Origin: Lysobacter capsici
GTDB lineage: Bacteria; Pseudomonadota; Gammaproteobacteria; Xanthomonadales; Xanthomonadaceae
NCBI RefSeq assembly: GCF_014779555.2
Contig: NZ_CP094357.1
Span: 6,014,001-6,078,000, forward strand
Length of the DNA: 64,000 nt
Direction: 5' to 3'
Part shown: in pieces, positions 1 through 8,523 of the stretch
How the letters are laid out: the number at the start of each line of letters is the position of its first letter
Position numbering within the stretch: the stretch's first letter is position 1
Notes under the pieces: generated by a model
The model's database searches: none
What the model was told of the DNA's origin: nothing
Seen by the model: only the letters and a program-made list of their open reading frames with translations
Translations under genes and position numbers: made by a program

Positions 1-1092
1 GACTCCACGCTGGCGTCGCTGGACCCGGCCCTGGCCGGGCCGATGGCCGGCGTCACCGTGCAGCAACTGCTGACCCACACCTCGGGCATCAAGAACATCA
101 GCGGCATCGCCGCGTCGCGCGCGGCGCGGCGCGAAGACGCCGATGCGACGCGCCTGATCGGCTACTTCAAAGACTTGCCGCTGGAGTTCGCCCCGGGCAG
201 CCAGTTCCGTTACAGCAATTCCAACTACATTCTGCTGACCCATCTGATCGAGCGTCTCGACGGACGGCCCTATCCGCAGTACATGCAGCAGGCCGTGTTC
301 CAGCCGCTGGGCATGAGCCATACCCGCTACGACAACCACCTCGCGCTGATTCCGCAACGCGCCCACGGTTATCGCCGGGTCAAGGGCGAACTGCAGAACG
401 CCGACTTCATCAGCATGTCGCAGCCGCAGGGCGCCGGCGGCCTGATCAGCACGGTCGACGATCTCGCGATCTGGCACCGCGCGCTGCGCGACGGACGCCT
501 CGTGCCGCCCGCGTTGTTCGCCCAGGCCACGGGCAAGACCACGCTGACCAACGGCCGGCTGTCGCCCTACGGCTTCGGCTGGATCATCGGGCAAGTCGGC
601 GATCTGGCGGATGTGGAACACGGCGGCTTCATCAACGGCTTCAACAGCTATGTGGTGCGGGTGAAAGCTCCGGATGTGTTCGTGGCCGTGCTCACCAATG
701 CCGAGTTCATGGACCCCACCAACCTGTCGGTGCGCCTGGCGGCGATCGCGGCCGGTCGACCGTACCCGGCCGAGGACACAACCCGAAAGACGGACACGAG
801 CTGGACCGGTCGCTATGTATTCGCCGACGGCGGCGCCCGCGTCGTGCTGGAGAAAGACGGCGCGTTGCAGCTGCAACAGGAAGGAGACGATCCGGTCGCG
901 CTGCGCCCTCATCGCGACGGCCGCCACTATCTGGACGGCGGGCTGGATTCGCTGGAATTCGGACACGACGCGCAGGGCCGGGCGACCATCACCTTGCACG
1001 ATCGCCTGATGGGCGACAGCATCGGGGTGCGTGCGAACCAGTCCGCGAACTCGCCGGAGCGCGCCGCCGCTACAGACTCAGCAAGTCCTTGA
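1..1092 (+). CDS. Serine beta-lactamase-like hydrolase, 5' truncated by window edge
   Basis: The reading frame is open from the first base, so the N-terminus, including the signal peptide and the catalytic SxxK motif, lies outside the window. The visible part belongs to the class C beta-lactamase / penicillin-binding-protein-like family. It shows the 'LLTHTSGI' segment, the YxN motif as YSN within 'FRYSNSNY', and a 'HGGFINGF' segment in place of KTG. About 90 C-terminal residues form an extra beta-rich domain often seen in exported esterases or peptidases of this family. It ends 23 bp inside the 3' end of the response-regulator gene on the other strand. The substrate cannot be told from the sequence; the family assignment is secure. 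Confidence 0.85.
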   Translation, partial: DSTLASLDPALAGPMAGVTVQQLLTHTSGIKNISGIAASRAARREDADATRLIGYFKDLPLEFAPGSQFRYSNSNYILLTHLIERLDGRPYPQYMQQAVFQPLGMSHTRYDNHLALIPQRAHGYRRVKGELQNADFISMSQPQGAGGLISTVDDLAIWHRALRDGRLVPPALFAQATGKTTLTNGRLSPYGFGWIIGQVGDLADVEHGGFINGFNSYVVRVKAPDVFVAVLTNAEFMDPTNLSVRLAAIAAGRPYPAEDTTRKTDTSWTGRYVFADGGARVVLEKDGALQLQQEGDDPVALRPHRDGRHYLDGGLDSLEFGHDAQGRATITLHDRLMGDSIGVRANQSANSPERAAATDSASP

Positions 1093-1774
1093 AGCGCGCG
1101 CTCTGCCGCCGCGAAACCTCGACCTCCAGACCGCCGCGCAAGCTCAGCATCAGCCCGCCGTTGCTCCAGGGCGCGACCTGCTCCACGTAGTCGAGATTGA
1201 CGATGTAACGCCGGCTGGCGCGGAAGAATTTCTCCGGCGCCAGCTGCGTCTCGACCGCGCCCAGCGGGCGGTACAGCAGCGGCGATTGCGTCTGGAAATA
1301 CACCCGGCTGTAGTTCCCCACCGCCTCGATGACCCGCACGTCGCGCGGCTTGACCAGGAAGCAACGGTCCCCGTCCTTGATGAAGATGGGGCTGTCCATC
1401 GAGCGCCGCGCGGGCGCGGCCTGCATCGTGTCGGATAGTTTCTGGATCGCCTGCGCGAGCCGCCGCGGCTCGATCGGCTTGAGCAGGTAATCGATGGTAT
1501 TGAACGCGAACGACTTCAAGGCATATTCGTCGAAGGCCGTGGTGAAGACGATGCGCGGCACCCGGGTCAGACGCTCGAGCACGGTGAACGCATTGCCGCC
1601 GGGCAGGTCGATATCCAGGAACACCACGTCGGGCGACGCCGTTTCGATCAGCGACACCGCGGCATCGACGTCGCCGGCGTGGCCGACGATCGTCACCTGC
1701 GGATAGGACTTGAGCAGATGTTCCAGCTCGAAGCGGGCGAGCGGCGAATCTTCCACGATGACCGCATCGATCAT
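1070..1774 (-). CDS. LytTR-family response regulator
   Basis: This is a 234-residue two-domain regulator. Residues 1-120 are a receiver domain with acidic residues E8 and D9, the probable phosphoacceptor D54 in 'VFLDIDLPGG', and a conserved Lys in 'YLLKPIEP'. Residues about 130-234 are a LytTR DNA-binding domain ('FIKDGDRCFLVKPRDVRVIEAVGNYSRVYF'-type opening, 'RYIVNLDYV' near the end). The start ATG overlaps the stop of the upstream kinase gene by an ATGA, so the two are translationally coupled and form a two-component pair. The 3' end overlaps the convergent beta-lactamase-like gene by 23 bp. Target genes are unknown; the adjacent hydrolase is an obvious but untested candidate. Confidence 0.93.
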   Translation of the reverse strand: MIDAVIVEDSPLARFELEHLLKSYPQVTIVGHAGDVDAAVSLIETASPDVVFLDIDLPGGNAFTVLERLTRVPRIVFTTAFDEYALKSFAFNTIDYLLKPIEPRRLAQAIQKLSDTMQAAPARRSMDSPIFIKDGDRCFLVKPRDVRVIEAVGNYSRVYFQTQSPLLYRPLGAVETQLAPEKFFRASRRYIVNLDYVEQVAPWSNGGLMLSLRGGLEVEVSRRQSARFKDLLSL

Positions 1775-2802
1775 GCCGCCGCTCCTGTCCATACGCTGGC
1801 CACCACGCAATCGTCCTGCTGCAGCAAGCGCAAGCCCGCCGCGGGACCGAACGACAGCAGCAGCCGCTGGCGCAGATTGGCCAAGCCGGTGCCCGCGCCG
1901 TCCTGCGATCGCAGCTGGCCGGTGTTGCGCACGTCCATGCGCACACCGCCGCCCTGGACGGCGACCTGCACCTCCAGCACGCCGCCGCCGCGGCTCGGCG
2001 CCAGGCCGTGCTTGATCGCGTTCTCCACCAGCAGTTGCAGGCAGAAGCGCGGGACCTGCATGGTCAGCGCGCTCGCGTCCACCTGTTCGCGATACTCCAT
2101 GCGCTCGCCGAGCTGCAGGCGCACCAGCCCCAGATAATCGCGCACCACGTCCAGTTCCTCCGCCACCGTCACCAGCGCCTCGTCGCCGCCGGAAAACTGA
2201 TATCGCAAGGTCGCGGAGAATCGGGTCAGGTGTTCGCGCGCCAGTTCCGGATCGATCAGGATCAGCGCGCGGACATTGTTGAGGGCATTGAAGATGAAAT
2301 GCGGGCTGAGCTGGCTCAGCAGCCGCTGCAACTGCGCGTCCTTCAAGGCCAGCTGCAGGTCGCGCTGGGTGCGGGCCGCCTGCTCGAGCCGCGTCTGCCG
2401 GCTGATGGCGAGGTACAGCAGGCTCCAGGCCATGTAGGCGACGGCCAACAGCGGCGCGCGCGACATCGCCGGCTGCGCTTCGTGCAACGCGGAGAGCGAC
2501 GGCAAGAAACTGGCCGCCAGCAACAGCGCGTAATGGAACCCAAGATCGACGCCGATCGCCGCCAGCACGCTGGCGGCAAGCCCGATGCCCAGCCAGCGCA
2601 CGTCGCCGTAACCGTCGGCCTGCAGCCCGCGATAGACCCGGCGCAGCAGCACGCTGCCCGCCATCCCCGCCCCGCTCAGCGCGAGCGTCGCCACGAACTG
2701 CAGCGAATCGGAAACCTCGGTTTCGCTCGGGCGCGCTACATAGGCGAGCAGGAGAAAAAGCGACCAACCAAGCAGTTGCAGAAGCCAGAACTTGAGCGTC
2801 AC
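1771..2802 (-). CDS. LytS/YehU-type sensor histidine kinase
   Basis: The protein is a 343-residue membrane kinase with four predicted membrane segments in the first ~150 residues, no large periplasmic domain, then a His_kinase (LytS-type) domain. The phosphoacceptor is H168 in 'LSPHFIFNALNN', and the ATPase lobe follows with 'LVENAIKHGL' (N box) and 'GTGLANLRQRL' (G box). I chose the GTG at 2802 because it places the first membrane helix at the N-terminus; an in-frame ATG at 2937 would add 45 hydrophilic residues and is a possible alternative. No strong ribosome binding site decides between them. The stop overlaps the start of the LytTR regulator gene (ATGA), which makes these a cognate pair. 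Confidence 0.88.
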   Translation of the reverse strand: MTLKFWLLQLLGWSLFLLLAYVARPSETEVSDSLQFVATLALSGAGMAGSVLLRRVYRGLQADGYGDVRWLGIGLAASVLAAIGVDLGFHYALLLAASFLPSLSALHEAQPAMSRAPLLAVAYMAWSLLYLAISRQTRLEQAARTQRDLQLALKDAQLQRLLSQLSPHFIFNALNNVRALILIDPELAREHLTRFSATLRYQFSGGDEALVTVAEELDVVRDYLGLVRLQLGERMEYREQVDASALTMQVPRFCLQLLVENAIKHGLAPSRGGGVLEVQVAVQGGGVRMDVRNTGQLRSQDGAGTGLANLRQRLLLSFGPAAGLRLLQQDDCVVASVWTGAAA

Positions 2803-3106
2803 GGAATCGGACTTGCCGTCGGGAGCGCTACTGTAACGCACCGCGCGAAGCGGCAGACGGAGCGTTCGCGCGTGCCCTGGTGCCCCAGGCCCGGTCCGCA
2901 GATCGCGCTTGCTCGTCGATGGCGACACCGCGCTCATCGTTCGTGCGCATGCGTCCCGGGCAACGCGTGCCGACGGCGCGGGTCGCGGCGGCTTATCGGC
3001 AACGCTCGCCTCGAGGCGACCGCCCATCCAGCCGCGATTGCGTTTCGGCCGGACGTGCCGTGAAATGAGGCTCAGCGCGGCCAACGTTCCGTCGAAGCAG
3101 AGCCTT

Positions 3107-4690
3107 ATGCACCCGACCCAGTTATTCGAGTTGGTGATCGTGATGTTTCTGGCGATCATCGCGCTGCACTATGCGGCCCACCGGCTGGGACTGCCGCCGT
3201 CGGTGGGATTGCTCGCCGGCGGCGCGGCGCTCGCCTTCATCCCGGGCCTGCCCACCATCGCGGTGGACCCCGAGCTGGTGCTGGTCATCTTCCTGCCGCC
3301 GCTGTTGATGGACGGCGCCTGGTCGATCGCGCTGGCGCGGCTGCGCCGTCATCTGATCGGGATCGGCTCGCTGGCCGTCGGCGCGGTGCTGTTCACCTGC
3401 GTCGTCGTGGCGGTGGTGACCCATCTTCTGTTTCCGTCGCTGCCCTGGGCCGCCTGCGCCGCGCTCGGCGCGATCGTCTCGCCGCCCGATGCCGTGTCCG
3501 CGCGCGCCGTGCTGCAGCGGGTCAAACTACCGCGCCGCCTGCAGATCCTGCTCGAGGGCGAAAGCCTGCTCAACGATGCCAGCGGCCTGGTGCTGTTCCG
3601 CTTCGCCGTCGCCGCCGGCGTCACCGGTGCCTTCAGCGCCACCGAGGCGGTCGGGAGTTTCTTTGTGCTGGCGCTGGGCGGCGCGCTGGTCGGCGCGGCC
3701 GTGGGCACGGCATGGGTGATGCTGGTGCGCCGCCTCGGCGACGAGTATCTGATCATCGCCGCCACGGTGCTGCTGTCGTGGACCTCGTATCTGCTCGGCG
3801 AAATGCTGCACGTGTCCGGCGTCATCGCCACCGTGACCACGGGCCTGATCGCGAGCTGGCATCAGAGCAACGTGCTGTCGGCGTCCACGCGCATGCGCGG
3901 CACCTCGTTCTGGGAGGTGCTGGTGTTTCTGATGGAGGCGTCGGTCTTCATCCTGATCGGACTGTCGCTGCGCGGCGTGGTCGAACGCGGCGGCGGCTTC
4001 GGCGTGGTGGTGTCGACGATGGGCTGGGACATCCTCGCGATCCTGGTCGCGCTCACCCTCGCGCGCTTCGCCTGGGTGTTCGGGTCCGACGCGGCGATCA
4101 AGCTATGCAACCTGCTGGGGCTGCGACGCTACAAGCCCATCGGCGCGCGCGGCTCGACCGTGCTGAGCTGGGCGGGCGTGCGCGGCGTGGTTACTCTGGC
4201 GCTGGCGCTGAGCATTCCGGACGGCTTTCCCGGCCGCGATTTCATCCTGGTGACTTCGTTCGCGGTGATTCTCGTCACCGTGCTCGTGCAGGGCACGACC
4301 TTGGGATGGGTGATCGGCTGGGCGAAACTGACCGAGCCGGACGCGGAAAAGCCGCGCCTGACGATGAGCCAGGCCGAGGCCGCGATGGCCCAGGTGCAGT
4401 TCGCGATCGTCCAGACCCTGGCCTACGACAGCCAAGGCGAGCTCATCCATCCCAAGCTGCTGGAAAAGTATCAGCGCAAGGCAGTGGCGATCGTCGATTA
4501 CGCCGAGCGCACCGAGCACTACACCCCGCTGATCCACGCCCACTTCGATGTGGTGCTGGAAGCCGTCGCCTGCGGACGCCGCGAACTCATTCGCCTGCAC
4601 CGCGCCGGCGACATCGACGACGAGACCCTGCACGAACTTGAGCGCGACCTCGATCTGGAAGAGTTGAGCGCGATGTCGGCCAAGGCCTGA
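3107..4690 (+). CDS. CPA1-family Na+/H+ antiporter
   Basis: This 527-residue inner-membrane protein has about twelve hydrophobic segments and belongs to the Na_H_Exchanger (CPA1, bacterial YjcE-like) family. The family signature 'EGESLLNDASGLVLF' is present, with the adjacent Asn-Asp pair typical of electroneutral CPA1 exchangers. The first ~410 residues are transport domain, and the last ~110 form a hydrophilic cytosolic helical tail. The expected role is Na+ (or K+) export in exchange for protons. I took ATG 3107, which starts just before the first membrane helix; ATG 3066 upstream would add 14 residues. It is transcribed away from the two-component genes and stands alone. Confidence 0.9.
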   Translation: MHPTQLFELVIVMFLAIIALHYAAHRLGLPPSVGLLAGGAALAFIPGLPTIAVDPELVLVIFLPPLLMDGAWSIALARLRRHLIGIGSLAVGAVLFTCVVVAVVTHLLFPSLPWAACAALGAIVSPPDAVSARAVLQRVKLPRRLQILLEGESLLNDASGLVLFRFAVAAGVTGAFSATEAVGSFFVLALGGALVGAAVGTAWVMLVRRLGDEYLIIAATVLLSWTSYLLGEMLHVSGVIATVTTGLIASWHQSNVLSASTRMRGTSFWEVLVFLMEASVFILIGLSLRGVVERGGGFGVVVSTMGWDILAILVALTLARFAWVFGSDAAIKLCNLLGLRRYKPIGARGSTVLSWAGVRGVVTLALALSIPDGFPGRDFILVTSFAVILVTVLVQGTTLGWVIGWAKLTEPDAEKPRLTMSQAEAAMAQVQFAIVQTLAYDSQGELIHPKLLEKYQRKAVAIVDYAERTEHYTPLIHAHFDVVLEAVACGRRELIRLHRAGDIDDETLHELERDLDLEELSAMSAKA

Positions 4691-4746
4691 GGCCCCGCCT
4701 GCATCGTCAGAACTCCCACGACCACGCCAAGGAACGAAGGCCCTCG

Positions 4747-5268
4747 ATGTCGTACGCCGCCGAATTTGAAGGTCGTATCTTGCTCGACGACATCGTGCAC
4801 GGCACCGCCGTTTCGGCGTATCTGAGCGAGGACGAGCTGGTTTTGAGCAAGGCCGGGAGCCAGCTGCAGAAATTGAATATATTCCTGCGCCCTTTCAGCC
4901 CATCGATGCTCCTCGAACACAACCCGCAACGGATGACAGACGGGGTGTTCTTCGAAATCAAAGGCACGAAAGTCGGCTCGGTCACTCACGGCCCGCTTGG
5001 GCATCCCGGCGACGGCGAGTTCGATTTTCGCGACGTGACGTCTTATCGACTGGACATGAAGTGTCTTTCCGACCGAATCAACATCGAAATCGGCGGTGCG
5101 ACCACGGCCGGGATCAGCTGCCTGGACGGGCATACCTTGCTGTCGCCCATGCAATTTTCGGTGCGATTCGATATTCCAAGGCAAGGCATCGCCGAGTTCT
5201 TCAAGCTGACCGACGCGGCGCGGGACAGGCTGTTGATGGCCTTCGACTTGGCCTGTGCCGAAAGCTAG
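4747..5268 (+). CDS. Conserved-looking hypothetical protein, 173 aa
   Basis: I do not recognise this protein. It is 173 residues, soluble, without a signal peptide or membrane segment, rich in beta-type sequence, with two Cys residues well apart in the second half. It follows the antiporter by 56 bp on the same strand, close enough for co-transcription. Base composition in its first third is slightly lower in GC than its surroundings. Its mixed beta/alpha character with a C-terminal helix would fit a small PilZ-like or regulatory domain, but no motif supports a name. Confidence 0.65.
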   Translation: MSYAAEFEGRILLDDIVHGTAVSAYLSEDELVLSKAGSQLQKLNIFLRPFSPSMLLEHNPQRMTDGVFFEIKGTKVGSVTHGPLGHPGDGEFDFRDVTSYRLDMKCLSDRINIEIGGATTAGISCLDGHTLLSPMQFSVRFDIPRQGIAEFFKLTDAARDRLLMAFDLACAES

Positions 5269-5291
5269 CTGGTGCGAGCCCGCGGGAGATG

Positions 5292-5840
5292 TCAGGTATC
5301 GGCCCGCACCGTTTCCAGAACGTATGCCAATCGCTCGCGCACCGACCGTTGGGGGATGGTGCGCAAGCGGTATCCATCCTCGACATAGGCGGCCACCGTG
5401 GGCTCGAACGACCGCGCCGCACGCTCGAATGGCGCGCGACGCCAGCGATCGCAGACGTAGATGTCCGGCCACGGCTCGGCGACGAACACGGTGCCGGCGT
5501 AGCGACGCCGCGCGGCTTCAGCGGCAAGACCGGGCTCGATCCGCAGACCGAGCAGTCGCATATGGGCCAGGCATTCGGGCAGGCCCCGATCGAAGAACAC
5601 GGGCGAGCGCATCGCGCGAGCCGAATCGTAGGCCTGGATATTTCGTACCAGCACTGCCTCCATGAACGCCTGCAGATCGGTCCATGGATAGAGATGGCCG
5701 CCGCGCTGCTCCTGTTCCTGCACGATCGTCAAGGCGATTTCGGGAACCACGCAGTAGCCCAATTCGCCGAGCGCGTTCACGAGGGTCGACTTGCCGGCCC
5801 CGGAAGCGCCTGTGATTACGTAGAAGCGCGGATCGTCCAA
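5292..5840 (-). CDS. P-loop ATPase/kinase of the AAA_28 type
   Basis: A 182-residue cytosolic nucleotide-binding protein. The Walker A motif is 'GASGAGKST' at residues 10-18, only nine residues from the N-terminus, followed by 'LVNALGELGYCVVPE'. This arrangement is typical of the AAA_28 / NadR-kinase-like family of small predicted ATPases. A Walker B-like strand 'PVFFDRG' lies near residue 100, and Arg-rich segments near residues 105-140 could form the lid. The start codon is a TTG at 5840; no in-frame ATG lies just upstream and the P-loop position fits this start. It converges on the preceding hypothetical gene with a 23 bp gap. The substrate is unknown. Confidence 0.8.
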   Translation of the reverse strand: MDDPRFYVITGASGAGKSTLVNALGELGYCVVPEIALTIVQEQEQRGGHLYPWTDLQAFMEAVLVRNIQAYDSARAMRSPVFFDRGLPECLAHMRLLGLRIEPGLAAEAARRRYAGTVFVAEPWPDIYVCDRWRRAPFERAARSFEPTVAAYVEDGYRLRTIPQRSVRERLAYVLETVRADT

Positions 5841-6356
5841 GCGGCCATCTCTTCGTATGTTGAGGCCGATGCAGGCTCTGGCGGGTCCAGCGGTCGAGCC
5901 GTCCGCGCAGCAGCCGCCGTGATTGCCCGACGCTGGCCTGGCGCTGCCGGTATCCGCTTCGGGCAGTGGACAGCAGCGTGATCCGCGATTGTTTCATGGC
6001 GCAAGCGCATCGGGATCGAAAGCGCGGTGCGCTGCCGCGGGATCCGGGTCGATGGCGCGTTGGCCGTGACGGCCCCACCCAGGCCCGACGGGTCGCCGGC
6101 GGTAAGCGATGATCGCTGTCGACCATGGGCAGACGCGACCGCCGGACAGACAGGCCGGACCCTTGTCGATTTCGAGGCCGACCATTCGTCGATGTAAGGA
6201 ACGCGGGCCTCCAGCAACCATGACGCGGATGCCCGACCGGTTCGCCAGCGCCCGCCTCATGTGTATCGGATGGCGGGCGCGGCGTTAGCCAACAACGCCT
6301 TCGTCGAACAACCACGTAACCCGCGGCCACGACCTACAAACCACCGGAGCAAACCG
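5841..6356. other. Intergenic region without a supported gene
   Basis: This 516 bp stretch separates the divergent ATPase and GST genes. Several reading frames are open on both strands, but all have scrambled, Arg/Pro-rich composition typical of high-GC non-coding DNA, and none has a ribosome binding site. I see no tRNA, strong hairpin or repeat. It must contain the two divergent promoters. Confidence 0.5.
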
Positions 6357-7028
6357 ATGACCCCGACCATTACCGCATTCGAATCCTCGCCCGACCGCGG
6401 CAAGGGACTGGCGCGCGACATGCGCGTGCGCTGGACGCTCGAGGAACTCGGGCAGCCTTACCAGGTGCGCACGCTGTCCTTCGGCGACATGAAGCAACCG
6501 GCGCATCTGGCGCTTCATCCGTTCGGGCAGATCCCGACCTATGAGGACGGCGAGCTGGCGCTGTTCGAATCCGGCGCGATCGTGCTGCATCTCGCCGAGC
6601 GCCACGCCGGCCTGCTGCCGACCGACGCGAACGCGCGGATGCGCGCCATCGCCTGGATGTTCGCCGCGCTCAATACCGTCGAGCCGCCTATCGTCGAGCG
6701 GTCCATGGCCTGGATTTTCGAGCGCGAGCAGAGCTGGTACGCGCAGCGCCAGGCGATTGTGGACGAACGCGTGCGCCGGCGGCTAGGCGAGCTTTCCCGC
6801 CATCTCGGCGATGCCGAATGGCTCGACGGCGCTTTCAGCGCGGGCGACCTGTTGATGGTGTCGGTCCTGCTGCGGCTGCAAAGCACCGGCATGGTCGACG
6901 AATACCCCAACCTCGCCGCCTTCGTCGCCCGCGCCACCGCGCGGCCGGCCTATCAGCGCGCCTTCGAAGCGCAGCTGGCGGTATTCCTGCAGGCGCAGGC
7001 CGCGGACGGATCGTCGCCGGCGCGGTAG
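6357..7028 (+). CDS. Glutathione S-transferase family protein
   Basis: A 223-residue cytosolic protein with GST architecture. The N-terminal thioredoxin-like domain (residues 1-80) contains 'RVRWTLEELGQPYQV', 'HPFGQIPTYEDGELALFESGAIVLHLAE', where the cis-Pro and the glutathione-binding 'ES' pair are seen. An all-helical C-terminal domain follows with 'FSAGDLLMVSVLLRL' and 'YPNLAAFVARATARPAYQRA', the usual N-capping and family motifs. The ATG at 6357 has a GGAG-type ribosome binding site nine bases upstream. It probably conjugates glutathione to electrophiles, but the substrate is not evident. It converges on the TetR gene. Confidence 0.92.
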   Translation: MTPTITAFESSPDRGKGLARDMRVRWTLEELGQPYQVRTLSFGDMKQPAHLALHPFGQIPTYEDGELALFESGAIVLHLAERHAGLLPTDANARMRAIAWMFAALNTVEPPIVERSMAWIFEREQSWYAQRQAIVDERVRRRLGELSRHLGDAEWLDGAFSAGDLLMVSVLLRLQSTGMVDEYPNLAAFVARATARPAYQRAFEAQLAVFLQAQAADGSSPAR

Positions 7029-7136
7029 TTCTGCGCGCAGGCGACAATAAGGACAAGTTCTCCCGCTATGTCGCCTGCGGGATCGTGCTCTTACGCGGCT
7101 TGCGGCAGGCGCAACCCGACCCAAGTCGATGGACGA

Positions 7137-7742
7137 TCAAGCCTTTCTCAGACGATCGGTAGCCAGCTTCGCGATCTGCCAGAACACCGACGCATCGCCG
7201 ACCGCGCGCGCGGACAGCATCGCGCCGTGGATCGACGCCATGAACATGGACGCCTCGGCCGACGGGCTGTCGCTCAATCGCATCGCGCCCTTCGCCTGGC
7301 CTTCCTCCATGCTCGACGCGATCCAGGCATGCAGCTCGTTGAAATGCGCTTTGACTTCATCGGCGACTTCGGCCGGAATCGACGGCAGTTCCGCCGCCAG
7401 CAGCGCGCAGATGCAGATCGGCGGATTCGAGGCCTGGATGCATTCCGCCCAGAACCGGCTGTAGGCGACGAGGCGTTCGAGCGGATCGATGTCGAGCAGA
7501 CTCAGCGATTGCAGGCCATGCCGGGTCGCTTCGCGGTGCACAGCGACCGTCGCCTTGACCAGATCCGCCTTGGCGGGGAAGTGATGGTGAATGCTGGCTT
7601 TTCTTACATCGACCAACGCGGCGATGTCGGCGTAGCTGAAGCCGTTGTAGCCGCCCTTGGCCAGCAGCTCATTCGTGCGTTGAATGATCTCCAGGGCTTT
7701 GAGCGAGTACTGCGCTTGCGACTGCGATCGGGACGACGGCAT
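7137..7742 (-). CDS. TetR/AcrR-family transcriptional regulator
   Basis: A 201-residue regulator with an N-terminal TetR helix-turn-helix around residues 12-58 ('GFSYADIAALVDVRKASIHHHFPAKADLV') and a variable helical ligand-binding domain. It is the second gene of a two-gene unit: its ATG overlaps by one base the TGA of the small membrane-protein gene. The probable operator is the 16 bp palindrome at 8271-8286 upstream of that gene, so autorepression is expected. The start was set at the coupled ATG; the frame is open further upstream but without TetR-like sequence. Confidence 0.92.
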   Translation of the reverse strand: MPSSRSQSQAQYSLKALEIIQRTNELLAKGGYNGFSYADIAALVDVRKASIHHHFPAKADLVKATVAVHREATRHGLQSLSLLDIDPLERLVAYSRFWAECIQASNPPICICALLAAELPSIPAEVADEVKAHFNELHAWIASSMEEGQAKGAMRLSDSPSAEASMFMASIHGAMLSARAVGDASVFWQIAKLATDRLRKA

Positions 7743-8236
7743 CAACGCCCTGCCTTGGCTTGAACGGATTTTCGCCGGCGCAGCGCGCGCATCTGCAACG
7801 GTACGCCGACGATCAGCGCCAAGAATAGTGCGCCCTGCACGCCGAGCAAAAGCGGGTCCTTCAGATCGGTCACCAGCGGCTTGCCGACGGGCAGCCTGCG
7901 TAAAGTTTCGCTGACCGTCGGGATCATCAGAAAAAACACGCTGAGGCTGAGCGAAACCGTCTCGATGTACTTGCCGAATCGCCGCGCCGCGGACCATCGC
8001 GAGATGCCGTAGCCCACCAGCAGCACCACGAGGGTGATGGTCGCAATGATCGAGCTGATGGGCTGATGCGCGATCGGATACACCGTCAGCACGCCCAGCA
8101 GCATGAACCAGAAATAGGCGCGCCCGGCCCGGGACTCGGGAACGATCCGCCCGTGCTTGACCAGCATGTAGGCGGCGAGCGGGATGGCGGGGAGGCTTCC
8201 CAGGGTGTGGAGCCAGCCGATTGGAGAGATGCCCAT
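7742..8236 (-). CDS. Small four-helix membrane protein
   Basis: A 164-residue inner-membrane protein with four hydrophobic helices, resembling the DUF2306-like membrane proteins that often travel with TetR regulators. It opens with 'MGISPIGWLHTLGSLPAIPLAAYML', with a His in the first helix and another ('PIAHQPISS') in the second loop; such paired His residues could hold a heme or metal, though this is speculation. The gene is first in a unit with the TetR regulator (one-base stop/start overlap) and is preceded by the palindrome at 8271-8286. Its function is unknown and it is probably the main target of the regulator. Confidence 0.75.
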   Translation of the reverse strand: MGISPIGWLHTLGSLPAIPLAAYMLVKHGRIVPESRAGRAYFWFMLLGVLTVYPIAHQPISSIIATITLVVLLVGYGISRWSAARRFGKYIETVSLSLSVFFLMIPTVSETLRRLPVGKPLVTDLKDPLLLGVQGALFLALIVGVPLQMRALRRRKSVQAKAGR

Positions 8237-8270
8237 GGGGGTCGTTTCAACGGAAGGAGCATTCAGTCTA

Positions 8271-8286
8271 CCTACCAATAGGTAGG
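8271..8286. promoter_or_regulatory. TetR-type palindromic operator
   Basis: The sequence CCTACC-AATA-GGTAGG is a near-perfect 16 bp palindrome, 35 bp upstream of the start of the membrane-protein/TetR unit. Its form (two six-base arms with a four-base centre) is that of operators bound by many proteobacterial TetR proteins. It is the only such site in the surrounding sequence, so autoregulation by the adjacent TetR gene is the straightforward reading. Confidence 0.7.
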
Positions 8287-8523
8287 CTGTCAATTGATGG
8301 GGAGGATAACCGGGTGATCCGGCGTTTAGGCGGCGGCTTCTGCGCCTGTGCCGGGTCGGCAGCGGGCCTGTCGGACTGGTTGCGGGGATTGCGGGCTCAT
8401 GCTGTGAGCCATGAGCGGCAGCCGTAACGCAGGCCATGACGGCCGCCACGACTCAAGCGCTACGCGGCAAGTCCGATGGCCCCAGCCAGCGTGGCCCGAC
8501 TGCGAAATCGGCCGCGCGCGGAT

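Noticed and set aside
5994-6260. Minus-strand 88-codon frame in the ATPase/GST gap
   Set aside because: No ribosome binding site, no hydropathy or domain pattern, overlapping other frames of the same quality.
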